Positions 1 through 7,237 of a DNA stretch of 22,118 nt are shown piece by piece. The notes beneath the pieces are model-generated. The model saw only the letters and a list, made by a program, of their open reading frames with translations, made no database searches and was not told the DNA's origin. Every line of letters starts with the position of its first letter. Position 1 is the first letter of the stretch. Position numbers and translations under genes: made by a program. Where the stretch lies: positions 1-22,118 of the forward strand of contig JBGPKH010000065.1 of the NCBI GenBank assembly GCA_041485845.1, read 5' to 3'. Source of the stretch: OMOG01 sp041485845. GTDB taxonomy: Bacteria; Acidobacteriota; Terriglobia; Bryobacterales; Bryobacteraceae.

Positions 1-90
1 ATGATCATGGTACTCTCAAGTAATAAGGAAGCCAACAGAAAAAGGCGTCTGCGCGAGCAGGCTAAACAAGGACCAGGTGGGGCCAAATGA
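1..90 (+). CDS. C-terminal fragment of an ORF, possibly from the IS21-like element
   Basis: Frame 1 is open from the window edge to a TGA at 88-90 and encodes a strongly basic tail (KRRLREQAK near its middle). The stop codon falls inside the first terminal repeat of the putative IS21-like end, which is where the last gene of such an element (the IstB ATPase helper) would stop. Only about 29 residues are visible and no family motif is present, so the identity is inferred from position. The ATG at position 1 may be internal to a longer gene. Confidence 0.3.
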   Translation: MIMVLSSNKEANRKRRLREQAKQGPGGAK

Positions 91-121
91 GAGCATCAAA
101 AGGGGCCAAATCAAGTTGACA
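1..121 (+). mobile_element. Right end of an IS21-like insertion sequence (partial)
   Basis: Two direct copies of GGGGCCAAAT lie at 79-88 and 102-111, 23 bp apart, and the block ends in TTGACA at 116-121. Elements of the IS21 family carry multiple repeated blocks of this kind near their tips and end in the bases CA, so this looks like the right terminus of such an element whose transposase genes lie left of the window. The left end and any target duplication cannot be seen. It could also be an unrelated dispersed repeat; the call rests on the repeat layout only. Confidence 0.4.
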
Positions 122-689
122 AACGCAGGTTGAGCTACGCGACTGAAGGCGTCGGGGGCCGAGAATCGCTTCGGTTCAATATATCGATGCACCTCCTCGC
201 AGATCGACACCCCAGGCATTGCAGAGACGACTGTTGGATCGCTGGCCGTCTCCGCCGTCAACCAAACAGGCCTATTCTATGTTGTTTCAAACATTTTGTC
301 GCGATTTGATTCAACATTCAACTGCTTCGGCTCATAGTGATGCACCGTCACGGTTATCCGGTGCCGACCGCCCTGTCCGTGGCCCGCCGGTTTTGTACAG
401 GTCAGCCTAAACGAGGGTAGACGCTTGACGGAGAGATCGTGGCGCTGGCAGATCAATTTGAGTTTGATGTCTTCTTCAGCCAGCCGAGGGACTCTGGACT
501 CCTCGACCGCGACGATTGAACATATCACAAGCAAAAGGCCCGTGCGCTTTGAGTCAGCGTCGAGTCAAGTGCACTGGATTTCGCCAGCCGCCGCACGTCT
601 TTCTGATCCGGGCTGCGAACTCCCGCGTGGTCTGGCACTCTTCCACGGCTCCGGGCCGCTATGGAAGAGCGCGCCGTCATCGCGGCGTA
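122..689. other. Gene-poor stretch, probably decayed sequence
   Basis: No confident gene, RNA or promoter was found between the putative insertion-sequence end and the sulfatase stop codon. Two short minus-strand open frames (277-534, and 261 down to the insertion-sequence edge) have protein-like composition but lack a recognisable domain, are in different frames, and the second runs into the mobile-element end. This pattern fits an old gene broken by insertion and drift, but I cannot name the gene. Plus-strand open frames across 425-806 overlap each other and show no coding signal. Confidence 0.3.
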
Positions 690-2108
690 CTACCGCGAAG
701 TCTGCGGGCGCTGATATTGGGTCAGGTTCTGTTTCGTGGTGGAGCGCCATTCTTCGATGGGCGGCGCGCCATTCCCCTCAAAGAAAACCCTGAGGTCCGT
801 GCGTAACGCTGCGAGCTGTTTCCGGTGGCGTGGGTCGTCGATCGCGTTACGTGTCTCGCCGGGGTCGGCTTCCAGATCGTACAACTCGCTGGGCCACTCT
901 TTGGTTCGCTCAACGTACTTCAGGTTCTCCGTGCGGATGCCGCGCACGTACGAGTATTCGAAGTAGAGCCGGTTGCGCCACGGCGGCCGGGTGCCGCGCA
1001 GGAACCCGGCATAGCTCCTGCCGGGGCGGCGCTGGTCGGGCGGCGCGCCGATGCCGAGGTAATCCAAAATCGTCGGGAAATAATCGTAAGAGGAGATCAT
1101 GGGGTGAAGCGTTTGCCCGGCGAGAATCCTGCCGGCGTGGTTCCAGATCATGGGCACGCGCAACGACTCTTCGTACATGTTGAACGGCACGCTGCCGTTA
1201 CCCTTGCCCCAGATTCCGTGGTGGCCGGCGTTCCAGCCCTGGTCCGCGGTGAAAATCACGAGAGTGTTCTCGCGGACGCCCATCTCCTCCAGGCGCTTCA
1301 GAACGCGGCCGACATTGTGATCCACGCCCGAGATGAGCGCCGAATAGGCATGCATGCTCTGAACGTTGTTGTGATGGTTGGCCAGCTCGCGATTCTGCCA
1401 GGGGTTCATGGGGGTCCGCGGAAAACAGGAGAATCGCGACCCCTCGTACCATTGGCGGTACTCTTGCGGCTGGTAATCGTACGGCGTGTGCGGGGCATAG
1501 AAAGGGACCAGCAGATAGAAAGGGTTGTCCCGCTTCTGCCGCGACAGGAAATCCAGGGCGAAATCCGTCACCAGGCCGGTCTTGAAACCCCGCATGGCAC
1601 GCGTTTCCCCGTTGACCACGAAACTCGGATCGCGATAGGGTCCGCCGCCTCCCGGGATGGTCGCCCAGTAAGAGAAGCCGGCCTGCGCCTTGTCGTCATT
1701 GCCCATGTGCCACTTGCCGCACATGCCGAGCGTGTAGCCATTGCTCGCGAGGATCTCGGAATACGGTGTAAGCCCCGCATACCAGTTGCGGGTGGTCGGC
1801 CCGAAGCTGTCCGCGGGGACCAGCCAGTCCTGCACGCCGTGGCGCGAGGGGATGGCTCCTGTGAGATACGTGACGCGGCTGGGCGAGCAGACCGGCGTAC
1901 AGGCGAACGCTCGCGAGAACTTCACGCCCCCGGCGGCGAGGCTGTCGATGTTCGGCGTGTGCAACTCGCGGCAGCCGTACGCCCCCGTGGCCCAGGCTCC
2001 ATGATCGTCCGTCATGAACATGACGACGTTGGTCCGCGGGGCGGCGGCGCGTCCCGGAGTGTGCACGAAAGGAGCGGCGGCGAGGAAAGAGCGTCTGGTG
2101 ATCGGCAT
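690..2108 (-). CDS. Tat-exported type I sulfatase (S1 family)
   Basis: A 472-residue arylsulfatase-superfamily hydrolase expected to cleave sulfate esters or N-sulfates from organic substrates outside the cytoplasm. The N-terminus has a twin-arginine signal (RRSFLAA, residues 5-11). Metal-binding D34 and D35 follow (MTDDHG). The sulfatase signature is CSPSR at 74-78, followed by TYLTG, so C74 is the residue converted to formylglycine. A later DQGWNAGHHGIWGKG segment supplies further metal and substrate ligands, with Gln where many family members have Asn; this resembles N-sulfoglucosamine sulfohydrolase-type enzymes. Activity needs a formylglycine-generating enzyme, which is not in the window. 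It stands alone, transcribed away from the glycosylase gene. The substrate cannot be told from sequence alone. The family call is firm. Confidence 0.93.
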   Translation of the reverse strand: MPITRRSFLAAAPFVHTPGRAAAPRTNVVMFMTDDHGAWATGAYGCRELHTPNIDSLAAGGVKFSRAFACTPVCSPSRVTYLTGAIPSRHGVQDWLVPADSFGPTTRNWYAGLTPYSEILASNGYTLGMCGKWHMGNDDKAQAGFSYWATIPGGGGPYRDPSFVVNGETRAMRGFKTGLVTDFALDFLSRQKRDNPFYLLVPFYAPHTPYDYQPQEYRQWYEGSRFSCFPRTPMNPWQNRELANHHNNVQSMHAYSALISGVDHNVGRVLKRLEEMGVRENTLVIFTADQGWNAGHHGIWGKGNGSVPFNMYEESLRVPMIWNHAGRILAGQTLHPMISSYDYFPTILDYLGIGAPPDQRRPGRSYAGFLRGTRPPWRNRLYFEYSYVRGIRTENLKYVERTKEWPSELYDLEADPGETRNAIDDPRHRKQLAALRTDLRVFFEGNGAPPIEEWRSTTKQNLTQYQRPQTSR

Positions 2109-2518
2109 GGTCCGTCCGTGAACAAGAATACCCCGGCGGCCCGGCAGACTACCAGCCGGTTAGCCATATGGTACAGCCACGTCCCGCAGATCGCGTCAAT
2201 ATGAGTGTGCAATATTCTCATCCAGGAAGCATGGATATGCGGCGCATGAGAAAAGTGCGCTGTCGGCAAGACTCTACCCGTGACGTCGATCGCGAAGATC
2301 GCTGGATCGCCTGGTCTTCGGAGATTGGTCTCAGAGCGGCAGTCCCCGGTACCTCCGCTTCCGTTCTCTCGGGTGTGGACTCTCTCTCTCGATTTTCTCT
2401 CTCCGCGTTTTTCTCCGCGTGCTCCGCGCCTCCACGTCAAATACATGGCTCCCTGGTCCGTTCCGGCTCTGCCGGTCTAGGGAGTGGTCTTGCCGGGACG
2501 GCGGAGATTGCCCGGCCC
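2109..2518. other. Intergenic region with CTCCGCG repeats
   Basis: This gap of about 410 bp separates two minus-strand genes. It should hold the sulfatase promoter, but I see no convincing hexamer pair; a TTGACG reading on the minus strand lies 20 bp from the nearest TACCAT. The right part is a pyrimidine-rich stretch (about 2379-2437) with several CTCCGCG-like units at 2401, 2413 and 2422 and a CTCCACG variant at 2430. Read on the minus strand these are CGCGGAG units spaced 9-12 bp. No gene was recognised. Confidence 0.5.
2401..2436. repeat. Short tandem-like CTCCGCG units
   Basis: Units CTCCGCG at 2401-2407, 2413-2419 and 2422-2428 plus the variant CTCCACG at 2430-2436 form an irregular direct-repeat cluster inside a C/T-rich tract. 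Similar CGCGGAG-rich strings are, from memory, common dispersed intergenic sequence in several bacterial phyla. No function is implied by what is visible. Confidence 0.45.
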
Positions 2519-3115
2519 TCACCGGCTCACGAAGCGGTTGCCTCGGATCAGGAAGCGGAGGGGGAGGTCGGCGCCCTGTATGATCCCGATGCGCGGGGTG
2601 ACCGCGATCTCGATGTGGCGGGGTTCGGCGGGTTCTCGAACTACCAAGGGGCCTCGGGTGACGTCGGCTCCATTCTGGCCTCGGGTGATGGCGAGGGCGA
2701 GGGTCAGTTTGCCCGGGCCCGAAGCCAGGTCTTCGGGCTTGCGCGCGGCGGGACGGCGATGCTGCATGATCTGGATGCCGGCCAGCGGTTCGAGCGCGCG
2801 GATGAGGATACATCCCGGTTGGCCGGGTGGTTCGCAGACCAGGTTGAGGCACTCGTACATACCGTAGATGATGTAGACGTAGGCGTAGCCGGGAGGGCCG
2901 AAGATTACTCGAGTGCGGTTGGTGATGCCGCGAGCGGAGTGCGCGGCCAGATCGTCGCCGCCGAGGTAGGCTTCGGCTTCCACGATGACGCCGGCGGTGG
3001 GGCCGTGGACCAGCACCTTTCCCAGAAGGTCGGGCGCCACTTCGGTGGCGGGCCGGTTGTAGAAACTTCGCTTGAGAATCGGTCCGAAAGGTGCATTTGT
3101 TCTACTGTGCGCCAC
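2519..3115 (-). CDS. DNA-3-methyladenine glycosylase, AAG/MPG family
   Basis: A 198-residue monofunctional base-excision-repair glycosylase that removes alkylated purines such as 3-methyladenine, and in some relatives hypoxanthine and ethenoadenine. The AAG core is clear: VEAEAYLGGDDLAAHS spans residues 45-60. By comparison with human AAG, E48 is the general base (E125), and Y50 and H59 match the base-stacking Y127 and H136. The YVYIIYGMY segment at 79-87 is the family's beta-hairpin region. The length is typical for bacterial members. The start is GTG at 3113-3115; no in-frame ATG occurs before the conserved core, so GTG is preferred, although no strong Shine-Dalgarno is visible. It is divergent from thpR across a 166 bp gap. 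No sign of SOS or Ada control was seen. Confidence 0.93.
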   Translation of the reverse strand: MAHSRTNAPFGPILKRSFYNRPATEVAPDLLGKVLVHGPTAGVIVEAEAYLGGDDLAAHSARGITNRTRVIFGPPGYAYVYIIYGMYECLNLVCEPPGQPGCILIRALEPLAGIQIMQHRRPAARKPEDLASGPGKLTLALAITRGQNGADVTRGPLVVREPAEPRHIEIAVTPRIGIIQGADLPLRFLIRGNRFVSR

Positions 3116-3266
3116 TGATAAGGGACGTTATCACATATTCTTTCGATGCCCACGATTCGACCACTCCCGCAAGGCGTACTCCACTCGATTCGCGCCACCG
3201 CCTCCAGCGCCGGGAGCTGTGCCCACCCTGCGGTTTGAACCATAAGTCAAACTGATCGGATGTACA

Positions 3267-3272
3267 TATAAT
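3267..3272 (+). promoter_or_regulatory. Consensus -10 box of the thpR promoter
   Basis: A perfect TATAAT ends 9 bp before the thpR ATG at 3282, which would put the transcript start within a few bases of the start codon. No good -35 was seen: AAGTCA at 3244-3249 has the right 17 bp spacing but matches poorly. AAAGG at 3274-3278 is too close to the ATG to be a normal Shine-Dalgarno, so the mRNA may be leaderless or nearly so. Confidence 0.5.
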
Positions 3273-3281
3273 GAAAGGCTC

Positions 3282-3833
3282 ATGCGGTTGTTCATTGGCC
3301 TGGATCTGCCTGGTGAGGTGGTCCGCAACCTGGAAGAGCTATTGAGCCAACTGCGTCCCGCGGCACGCATCCAATGGAGTCCGCCGGCCAACCTGCACAT
3401 CACTACGAAGTTCATCGGCGAGTGGCCGGAGGAGCGGCTGGAGGAACTGAAGGCGGCGATCCGGACGGTGCCCCCGAGGGCCGCGATCGGGGTGCACATC
3501 CACAAGCTGGGGTTCTTTCCGAATCCGCATTCGCCGCGGGTGTTCTGGTGCGGGATCGAAGCGCCGGACCTCGATGCGCTGGCGGCGGACACGGACCGCG
3601 CTACGGCGGCGCTCGGAATCGAAAGCGAGAAGCGGGCGTTTTCGCCGCACCTGACGCTGGCGCGCATTAAGGAAAAGGTGAATTTGCAGCCGCTGCGGGA
3701 AAAGGTCGCGGCGCTGCCCTCGCTCGATTTCGGGCGGTTCGAGGCGCGCCGCTTCTTTCTGTATCGGAGTCAGTTGCGCCCCACCGGTTCCGTGTACACT
3801 AAACTTGCGGAGTTTCCGCTCTCCAAGCGATGA
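3282..3833 (+). CDS. thpR: RNA 2',3'-cyclic phosphodiesterase (2H/LigT family)
   Basis: A 183-residue 2H phosphoesterase. Family members hydrolyse 2',3'-cyclic phosphates at RNA ends, and some ligate tRNA half-molecules in vitro. Both catalytic HxT motifs are present: H39-I-T41 (LHITTKFIG) and H123-L-T125 (PHLTLARI), about 84 residues apart as expected. The N-terminal MRLFIGLDLP and the segment LGFFPNPHSPRVFW are typical of ThpR. The length is normal. It is the first gene of a tight run: its TGA overlaps the plsY ATG (ATGA at 3830-3833), indicating translational coupling. Co-location with lipid genes does not explain its RNA role and is probably a transcriptional convenience. The family call is firm; the physiological substrate is unknown. 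Confidence 0.93.
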   Translation: MRLFIGLDLPGEVVRNLEELLSQLRPAARIQWSPPANLHITTKFIGEWPEERLEELKAAIRTVPPRAAIGVHIHKLGFFPNPHSPRVFWCGIEAPDLDALAADTDRATAALGIESEKRAFSPHLTLARIKEKVNLQPLREKVAALPSLDFGRFEARRFFLYRSQLRPTGSVYTKLAEFPLSKR

Positions 3834-4435
3834 TTGCGCTACTTGTTCTGCCTGCCGCCTACCTGCTCGGCGCGATTCCTTTCGGGTACCTGCTAGTCAA
3901 ATGGAAAACCGGCGCGGACGTGCGCGGCGCCGGGAGCGGCAATATCGGCGCCACGAATGTGCTGCGCACGAGCGGCCGCGCGGCGGGGGTGGCGACGCTG
4001 CTGCTGGATATCGCCAAGGGCTACTTTGCGGTCTGTCTGGCGGGGCGTCTGACGGACCACAGCGAGTTGTGGACGAGCGTCGCGGCGCTGGCCGTGATGG
4101 CGGGTCACGCCTACCCGGTGTTTCTGAAGTTCAAGGGCGGGAAGGCAGTGGCCAGTTTTGTGGGAGCCTTTCTCTGCCTGACGCCGTGGGCGATGGCGGC
4201 CGTGGCGCCCGTGTTCGTGGTGACAGTGGCGTGGACCAGACACATCTCGATGGGCTCGATCGTGGGGGCGGCAGCGTTTCCGCTGGGGGTCTGGCTGATT
4301 TTGAAGCCCGAGCCACCGGTGGTCGTGGCGGCGATTCTGGCGTCCGGGTTTATTATCTACAGACATAGTAGCAATATCCGGAGGCTGCGGGAGGGATCCG
4401 AGAACACCTTCAGCTTCGGGGCCGGAAAGAAGTGA
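3830..4435 (+). CDS. plsY: Acyl-phosphate:glycerol-3-phosphate acyltransferase PlsY
   Basis: A 201-residue polytopic inner-membrane enzyme that transfers an acyl group from acyl-phosphate to the sn-1 position of glycerol 3-phosphate, making lysophosphatidate for phospholipid synthesis. Motif 1 is GSGNIGATN (35-43), motif 2 is FKGGKAVAS (101-109), RHISMGS follows, and the C-terminal motif is YRHSSNIRRLREGSE. Several hydrophobic segments cover most of the chain (for example 1-23). The usual motif 2 reads GGKGVAT; here the Gly after Lys105 is Ala and Thr is Ser, a mild departure in an otherwise intact enzyme. The ATG overlaps the thpR stop, and its own TGA overlaps the gpsA GTG. PlsY consumes the glycerol 3-phosphate made by GpsA, encoded next, so the pair forms a coherent pathway unit. 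Confidence 0.95.
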   Translation: MIALLVLPAAYLLGAIPFGYLLVKWKTGADVRGAGSGNIGATNVLRTSGRAAGVATLLLDIAKGYFAVCLAGRLTDHSELWTSVAALAVMAGHAYPVFLKFKGGKAVASFVGAFLCLTPWAMAAVAPVFVVTVAWTRHISMGSIVGAAAFPLGVWLILKPEPPVVVAAILASGFIIYRHSSNIRRLREGSENTFSFGAGKK

Positions 4436-5421
4436 AGAACCTCGCGATCATCGGCGCGGGGAGCTGGGGAACCGCCCTAGCCATCGTGCTGGCGCCGCGG
4501 TTTCCCAGTGTGCGCTTATGGGTTTACGAGACGGACCTTGCGGCGCGCACCCGGGAGAGCCGGGAGAATGATGTCTATCTGCCGGGTTATCAACTGCCTG
4601 GCCATGTCACGGTCACCAGTGAGCTGGCTTCGGCGCTGGAGGGCGCCGAGGTCGTCCTGAGCGTCATGCCCTCGCACCTGGTTCGGGGGCTTTACGACCG
4701 GATGCGCCCCTTCCTGAATGACTCGATGGTGTTCGTGAGCGCCACCAAAGGGCTGGAAAACGGTACTCTACTACGAGCGTCGGAGGTAATTCGGGAGCTG
4801 TTGGGGCACCCGCCGGTAGCGGTGATTTCTGGACCGACGTTCGCCCGTGAGGTAGCGCGATTTGAACCGACGGCTCTTGTAGTGGCATCGGACGTTCCCA
4901 GTGTCGCCGAATGCGTCCAGGCGGCTTTTGCGGGGCCCACGTTCCGCCTCTACACCAGCACAGATACTATAGGTGTAGAAATTGGTGGCTCCATCAAAAA
5001 TGTGGTGGCCATCGGAGCTGGCGTGTTACACGGTATGGGGCTCGGGCACAATGCCATGGCTGCGCTGATTACCAGAGGGCTGGCGGAAATGACCCGCCTG
5101 GCGGTGGCGATGGGTGGCCGGGCGCAGACCCTGGCGGGCTTGGCCGGGCTCGGCGATCTGGTCCTCACGTGTACGGGGGACCTGAGCCGGAACCGCACCG
5201 TGGGGGTGGAACTGGCGCGCGGCCGCGTGCTGGACGAGATCGTCGGTTCCATGAAGATGGTGGCAGAGGGTATCAAAACCACGAATGCGGCGGTGGATCT
5301 GGCGCAGCGCTATGCGGTAGAGATGCCGATCTCGCAGCAGATGTTTCAAATGCTACACTTCGGAATATCTCCGCGCACAGCGATCCAGCGGTTGATGGAA
5401 CGGTCGCTGAAGGGGGAATGA
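4432..5421 (+). CDS. gpsA: NAD(P)-dependent glycerol-3-phosphate dehydrogenase
   Basis: A 329-residue cytoplasmic enzyme that reduces dihydroxyacetone phosphate to sn-glycerol 3-phosphate, the acceptor for PlsY. The Rossmann motif is IIGAGSWGTALA (residues 6-17). A second conserved block, VSATKGLENGT, follows, then SGPTFAREVA. The catalytic-lysine segment is EIGGSIKNVVAIGAG, followed by GLGHNAMAALITRGLAEM. The substrate-binding GLGDLVLTCTGDLSRNR segment is intact. The length matches the family (about 330). The start is GTG at 4432-4434 and the preceding plsY stop overlaps it (GTGA), which fixes the start and indicates translational coupling. The gene ends 35 bp before the sigma factor, so read-through into that gene is likely. 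Confidence 0.96.
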   Translation: MKNLAIIGAGSWGTALAIVLAPRFPSVRLWVYETDLAARTRESRENDVYLPGYQLPGHVTVTSELASALEGAEVVLSVMPSHLVRGLYDRMRPFLNDSMVFVSATKGLENGTLLRASEVIRELLGHPPVAVISGPTFAREVARFEPTALVVASDVPSVAECVQAAFAGPTFRLYTSTDTIGVEIGGSIKNVVAIGAGVLHGMGLGHNAMAALITRGLAEMTRLAVAMGGRAQTLAGLAGLGDLVLTCTGDLSRNRTVGVELARGRVLDEIVGSMKMVAEGIKTTNAAVDLAQRYAVEMPISQQMFQMLHFGISPRTAIQRLMERSLKGE

Positions 5422-5456
5422 CGGGATGAAAATTCCCCGCGGAAACGCAACCTCGG

Positions 5457-6062
5457 ATGGCAGAACGGGTTAAGACGGATGTGGGTTCGGTCATAGCGGC
5501 TCTGGACTGTGACGCGGAGTTGATGCTCCGCGTCAAGGAGGGCGATGGTGCGAGCTTCGGCGTGCTGCTGGACAAGCACCGCTCGTCGGTGGTTCACTTC
5601 CTCTACCGCATGGTTCAGAATGCCCCGGTGGCCGAAGAACTGGCGCAGGAAGTGTTCCTGCGCGTGTACCGTTCGCGGAGCACGTACCAGCCGACGGCGA
5701 AGTTTACAACCTGGCTGTTCCGGATTGCGACTCACCTGGCATTGAATTCGCTCCGGGACGGTAAGAATGAAAGGTTGCAGGAACGGTTGGATGACGACTC
5801 TTCCGGCATGCCGGTACGACAGATATCGGATAGCCGTCCGTCGGTGGAGCAGTATATGGTGTTTCAGGCGCGGCTCGATGAAGTTCGGCGAGCCGTGGCA
5901 ACGCTGCCGGAGAAACAAAGAGCAGCGGTCCTGATGCACAAGTACGAGGAGATGGAATACTCGCAGATTGCCAAGGTGCTGAGCTGTTCGGAATCTGCGG
6001 TGAAGTCTCTTCTGTTCCGGGCGTACGAGACTTTGCGCGCCCGTTTGGCCCATATGGCATAG
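5457..6062 (+). CDS. ECF-type RNA polymerase sigma factor
   Basis: A 201-residue sigma-70-family protein of the extracytoplasmic-function class. Region 2 spans about residues 37-102, with an EELAQEVFLRVYRS helix for -10 recognition and core binding and KFTTWLFRIATHLALNSLRD in region 2.3/2.4. After a short acidic linker, region 4 (about 141-199) carries LPEKQRAAVLMHKYEEMEYSQIAKVLSCSESAVKSLLFRA, the helix-turn-helix that reads the -35 box. No region 1.1 or 3 is present. It is followed 17 bp later by a membrane-anchored zinc-finger anti-sigma factor, the standard pairing for signal-controlled ECF factors. No Shine-Dalgarno is evident before the ATG; translation may depend on gpsA read-through. 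Its target regulon cannot be told from this window. Confidence 0.93.
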   Translation: MAERVKTDVGSVIAALDCDAELMLRVKEGDGASFGVLLDKHRSSVVHFLYRMVQNAPVAEELAQEVFLRVYRSRSTYQPTAKFTTWLFRIATHLALNSLRDGKNERLQERLDDDSSGMPVRQISDSRPSVEQYMVFQARLDEVRRAVATLPEKQRAAVLMHKYEEMEYSQIAKVLSCSESAVKSLLFRAYETLRARLAHMA

Positions 6063-6079
6063 GGAAAGAAGAGGATACT

Positions 6080-6577
6080 ATGAGGTGCCCAATCGAAACC
6101 GGGGAAAGCGCCGAGTTGCTGCTGGCGTACTGCGCCCGGAAACTGGACGCGGATAGCATGGCGATCCTGGAGCGGCACATCGGGATCTGCCCCGCCTGCC
6201 GCGAGTTTGCAGGCGGGCAGCGGGCTGTTTGGGAAGCCTTGGATGCGTGGGAGGCGTCGCCAGTGGCGGCGGCGGACTTCGACCGCCGTCTCTACCGGCG
6301 GATCGAACAAGAGGTCTCCTGGTGGGACCGCATGATGCGTCCGGTCCGTCCCTTGCTGTTCCGCCAGGGTCTGCCGATCGCGGCAGCCGCGGGCCTGGTG
6401 ATCGTGGCCGGCGTGCTGTTGGAGCGCCCCGCCAGTGTTCCGATGGCCCAGGCGCCGGTGTCCGCGCAGGTCGATATCGTGGCGCCCGAGCAGGCCGAAC
6501 ACGCGCTTCAGGAGATGGAGATGATGCGAGAGTTCAACCGCCTCGTGCATCCGGATGCGGCTGAGCCGAAGATGTAG
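6080..6577 (+). CDS. Zinc-finger (ZAS/zf-HC2) membrane anti-sigma factor
   Basis: A 165-residue protein. The N-terminal domain has the anti-sigma zinc motif H33-x3-C37-x2-C40 (RHIGICPACREF); C3 or C18 could be the fourth ligand. A hydrophobic segment at about 97-114 (GLPIAAAAGLVIVAGVLL) would anchor it in the inner membrane with a short C-terminal tail outside. Such proteins hold their cognate ECF sigma inactive until a signal releases it. A purine-rich Shine-Dalgarno (AAGAAGAGGA) lies just upstream of the ATG. It sits directly after the sigma gene and 3 bp before the next gene, so all three are probably co-expressed. Confidence 0.85.
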   Translation: MRCPIETGESAELLLAYCARKLDADSMAILERHIGICPACREFAGGQRAVWEALDAWEASPVAAADFDRRLYRRIEQEVSWWDRMMRPVRPLLFRQGLPIAAAAGLVIVAGVLLERPASVPMAQAPVSAQVDIVAPEQAEHALQEMEMMREFNRLVHPDAAEPKM

Positions 6578-6580
6578 GCG

Positions 6581-7165
6581 ATGAGACGCGCTTTCCAGGT
6601 CGTGGGACTGCTGTGGCTGGCAGCGGCTGTCGGCTTCGGCGACCAAAGGAACCCGGCGAAGGAGCTTCCTCCTCGACCGCTGGCGCCAAGACCGAACGCG
6701 CTGAAGAACGGGGGCCTGCCCAAGAACGGTGGAGGGCGGAAGAATCTGGGCCCCCGCCTGCTCAATCCAAACAGTTCGGCCGCCCGCCTGTTTCAGGCCA
6801 GTCCCGAGGAGCGGGACCGGGTGATCGAGAAGTTCCCCGCGGCACGCCAGGAGGCCATTCGCAGAAACCTGGAGTGGTTCGACCGGCTGCCCAAGCCGCA
6901 ACAGGAGCTGGTGCTGAAACGGACGGAGCGCCTGGCCGAACTTTCTCCCCAGAAACAGCGCGCGTTTCAGCAGCAGTTGCAGGCGCTGCAGCGTTTACCG
7001 CAGGAACGCAAACAGGCGGTCGGAATGGCGCTGCGGCGTCTGCAAATCATGTCCGACGACGAGCGCGCCAAGGTGCTTGCCAGCGAGCCGTTCAAGAGTC
7101 GATTCTCTGCCGAGGAGCAGAAGATTATTGCGGACCTGTCCGAGGTGATGCTGCCGCCCATGTAG
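6581..7165 (+). CDS. Secreted DUF3106-like helical protein
   Basis: A 194-residue protein with an N-terminal signal peptide (about 1-20, MRRAFQVVGLLWLAAAVGF) and then a basic, Pro/Asn/Gly-rich stretch (about 22-65). The remainder is a run of charged helices with repeated W/F-x2-LP-x2-Q-type units: EWFDRLPKPQQE, LAELSPQKQR, LQRLPQERKQ, LQIMSDDERAK. This spacing of short helical repeats is characteristic of DUF3106, a family of unknown function often found next to sigma/anti-sigma genes. Its ATG is 3 bp after the anti-sigma stop, so it is probably made with the regulators and may act as a periplasmic sensor or helper; that role is inferred from context only. A palindromic element at 7174-7200 follows the stop codon. 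Confidence 0.7.
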   Translation: MRRAFQVVGLLWLAAAVGFGDQRNPAKELPPRPLAPRPNALKNGGLPKNGGGRKNLGPRLLNPNSSAARLFQASPEERDRVIEKFPAARQEAIRRNLEWFDRLPKPQQELVLKRTERLAELSPQKQRAFQQQLQALQRLPQERKQAVGMALRRLQIMSDDERAKVLASEPFKSRFSAEEQKIIADLSEVMLPPM

Positions 7166-7173
7166 CGTGGTGA

Positions 7174-7205
7174 GACGGACGATCGGTTTTGTCGTCTGTC
7201 ACCCG
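7174..7205 (+). repeat. Palindromic REP-like element, copy A
   Basis: The 9-bp arms 7174-7182 (GACGGACGA) and 7192-7200 (TCGTCTGTC) pair, with one G-T, around a 9-nt loop. The 32-bp block 7174-7205 matches the reverse complement of 11488-11520 with one indel and two substitutions. It starts 8 bp after the stop of the DUF3106-like gene, so it may also act as a terminator or mRNA-end stabiliser; the only T-run is in the loop, so it is not a canonical intrinsic terminator. Confidence 0.7.
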
Positions 7206-7237
7206 GACACACCGCGCCGCTGTCCTACTATGGATGC

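Noticed and set aside
825..2204. Long plus-strand open frame (459 codons) opposite the sulfatase
   Set aside because: It is the antisense shadow of a gene with intact catalytic motifs; its own translation shows no domain and has composition typical of reversed GC-rich coding DNA.
2168..3118. Plus-strand open frame (316 codons) opposite the AAG glycosylase
   Set aside because: The minus-strand AAG protein has all catalytic residues; the plus-strand product is low-complexity Gly/Asp/Val sequence without a motif.
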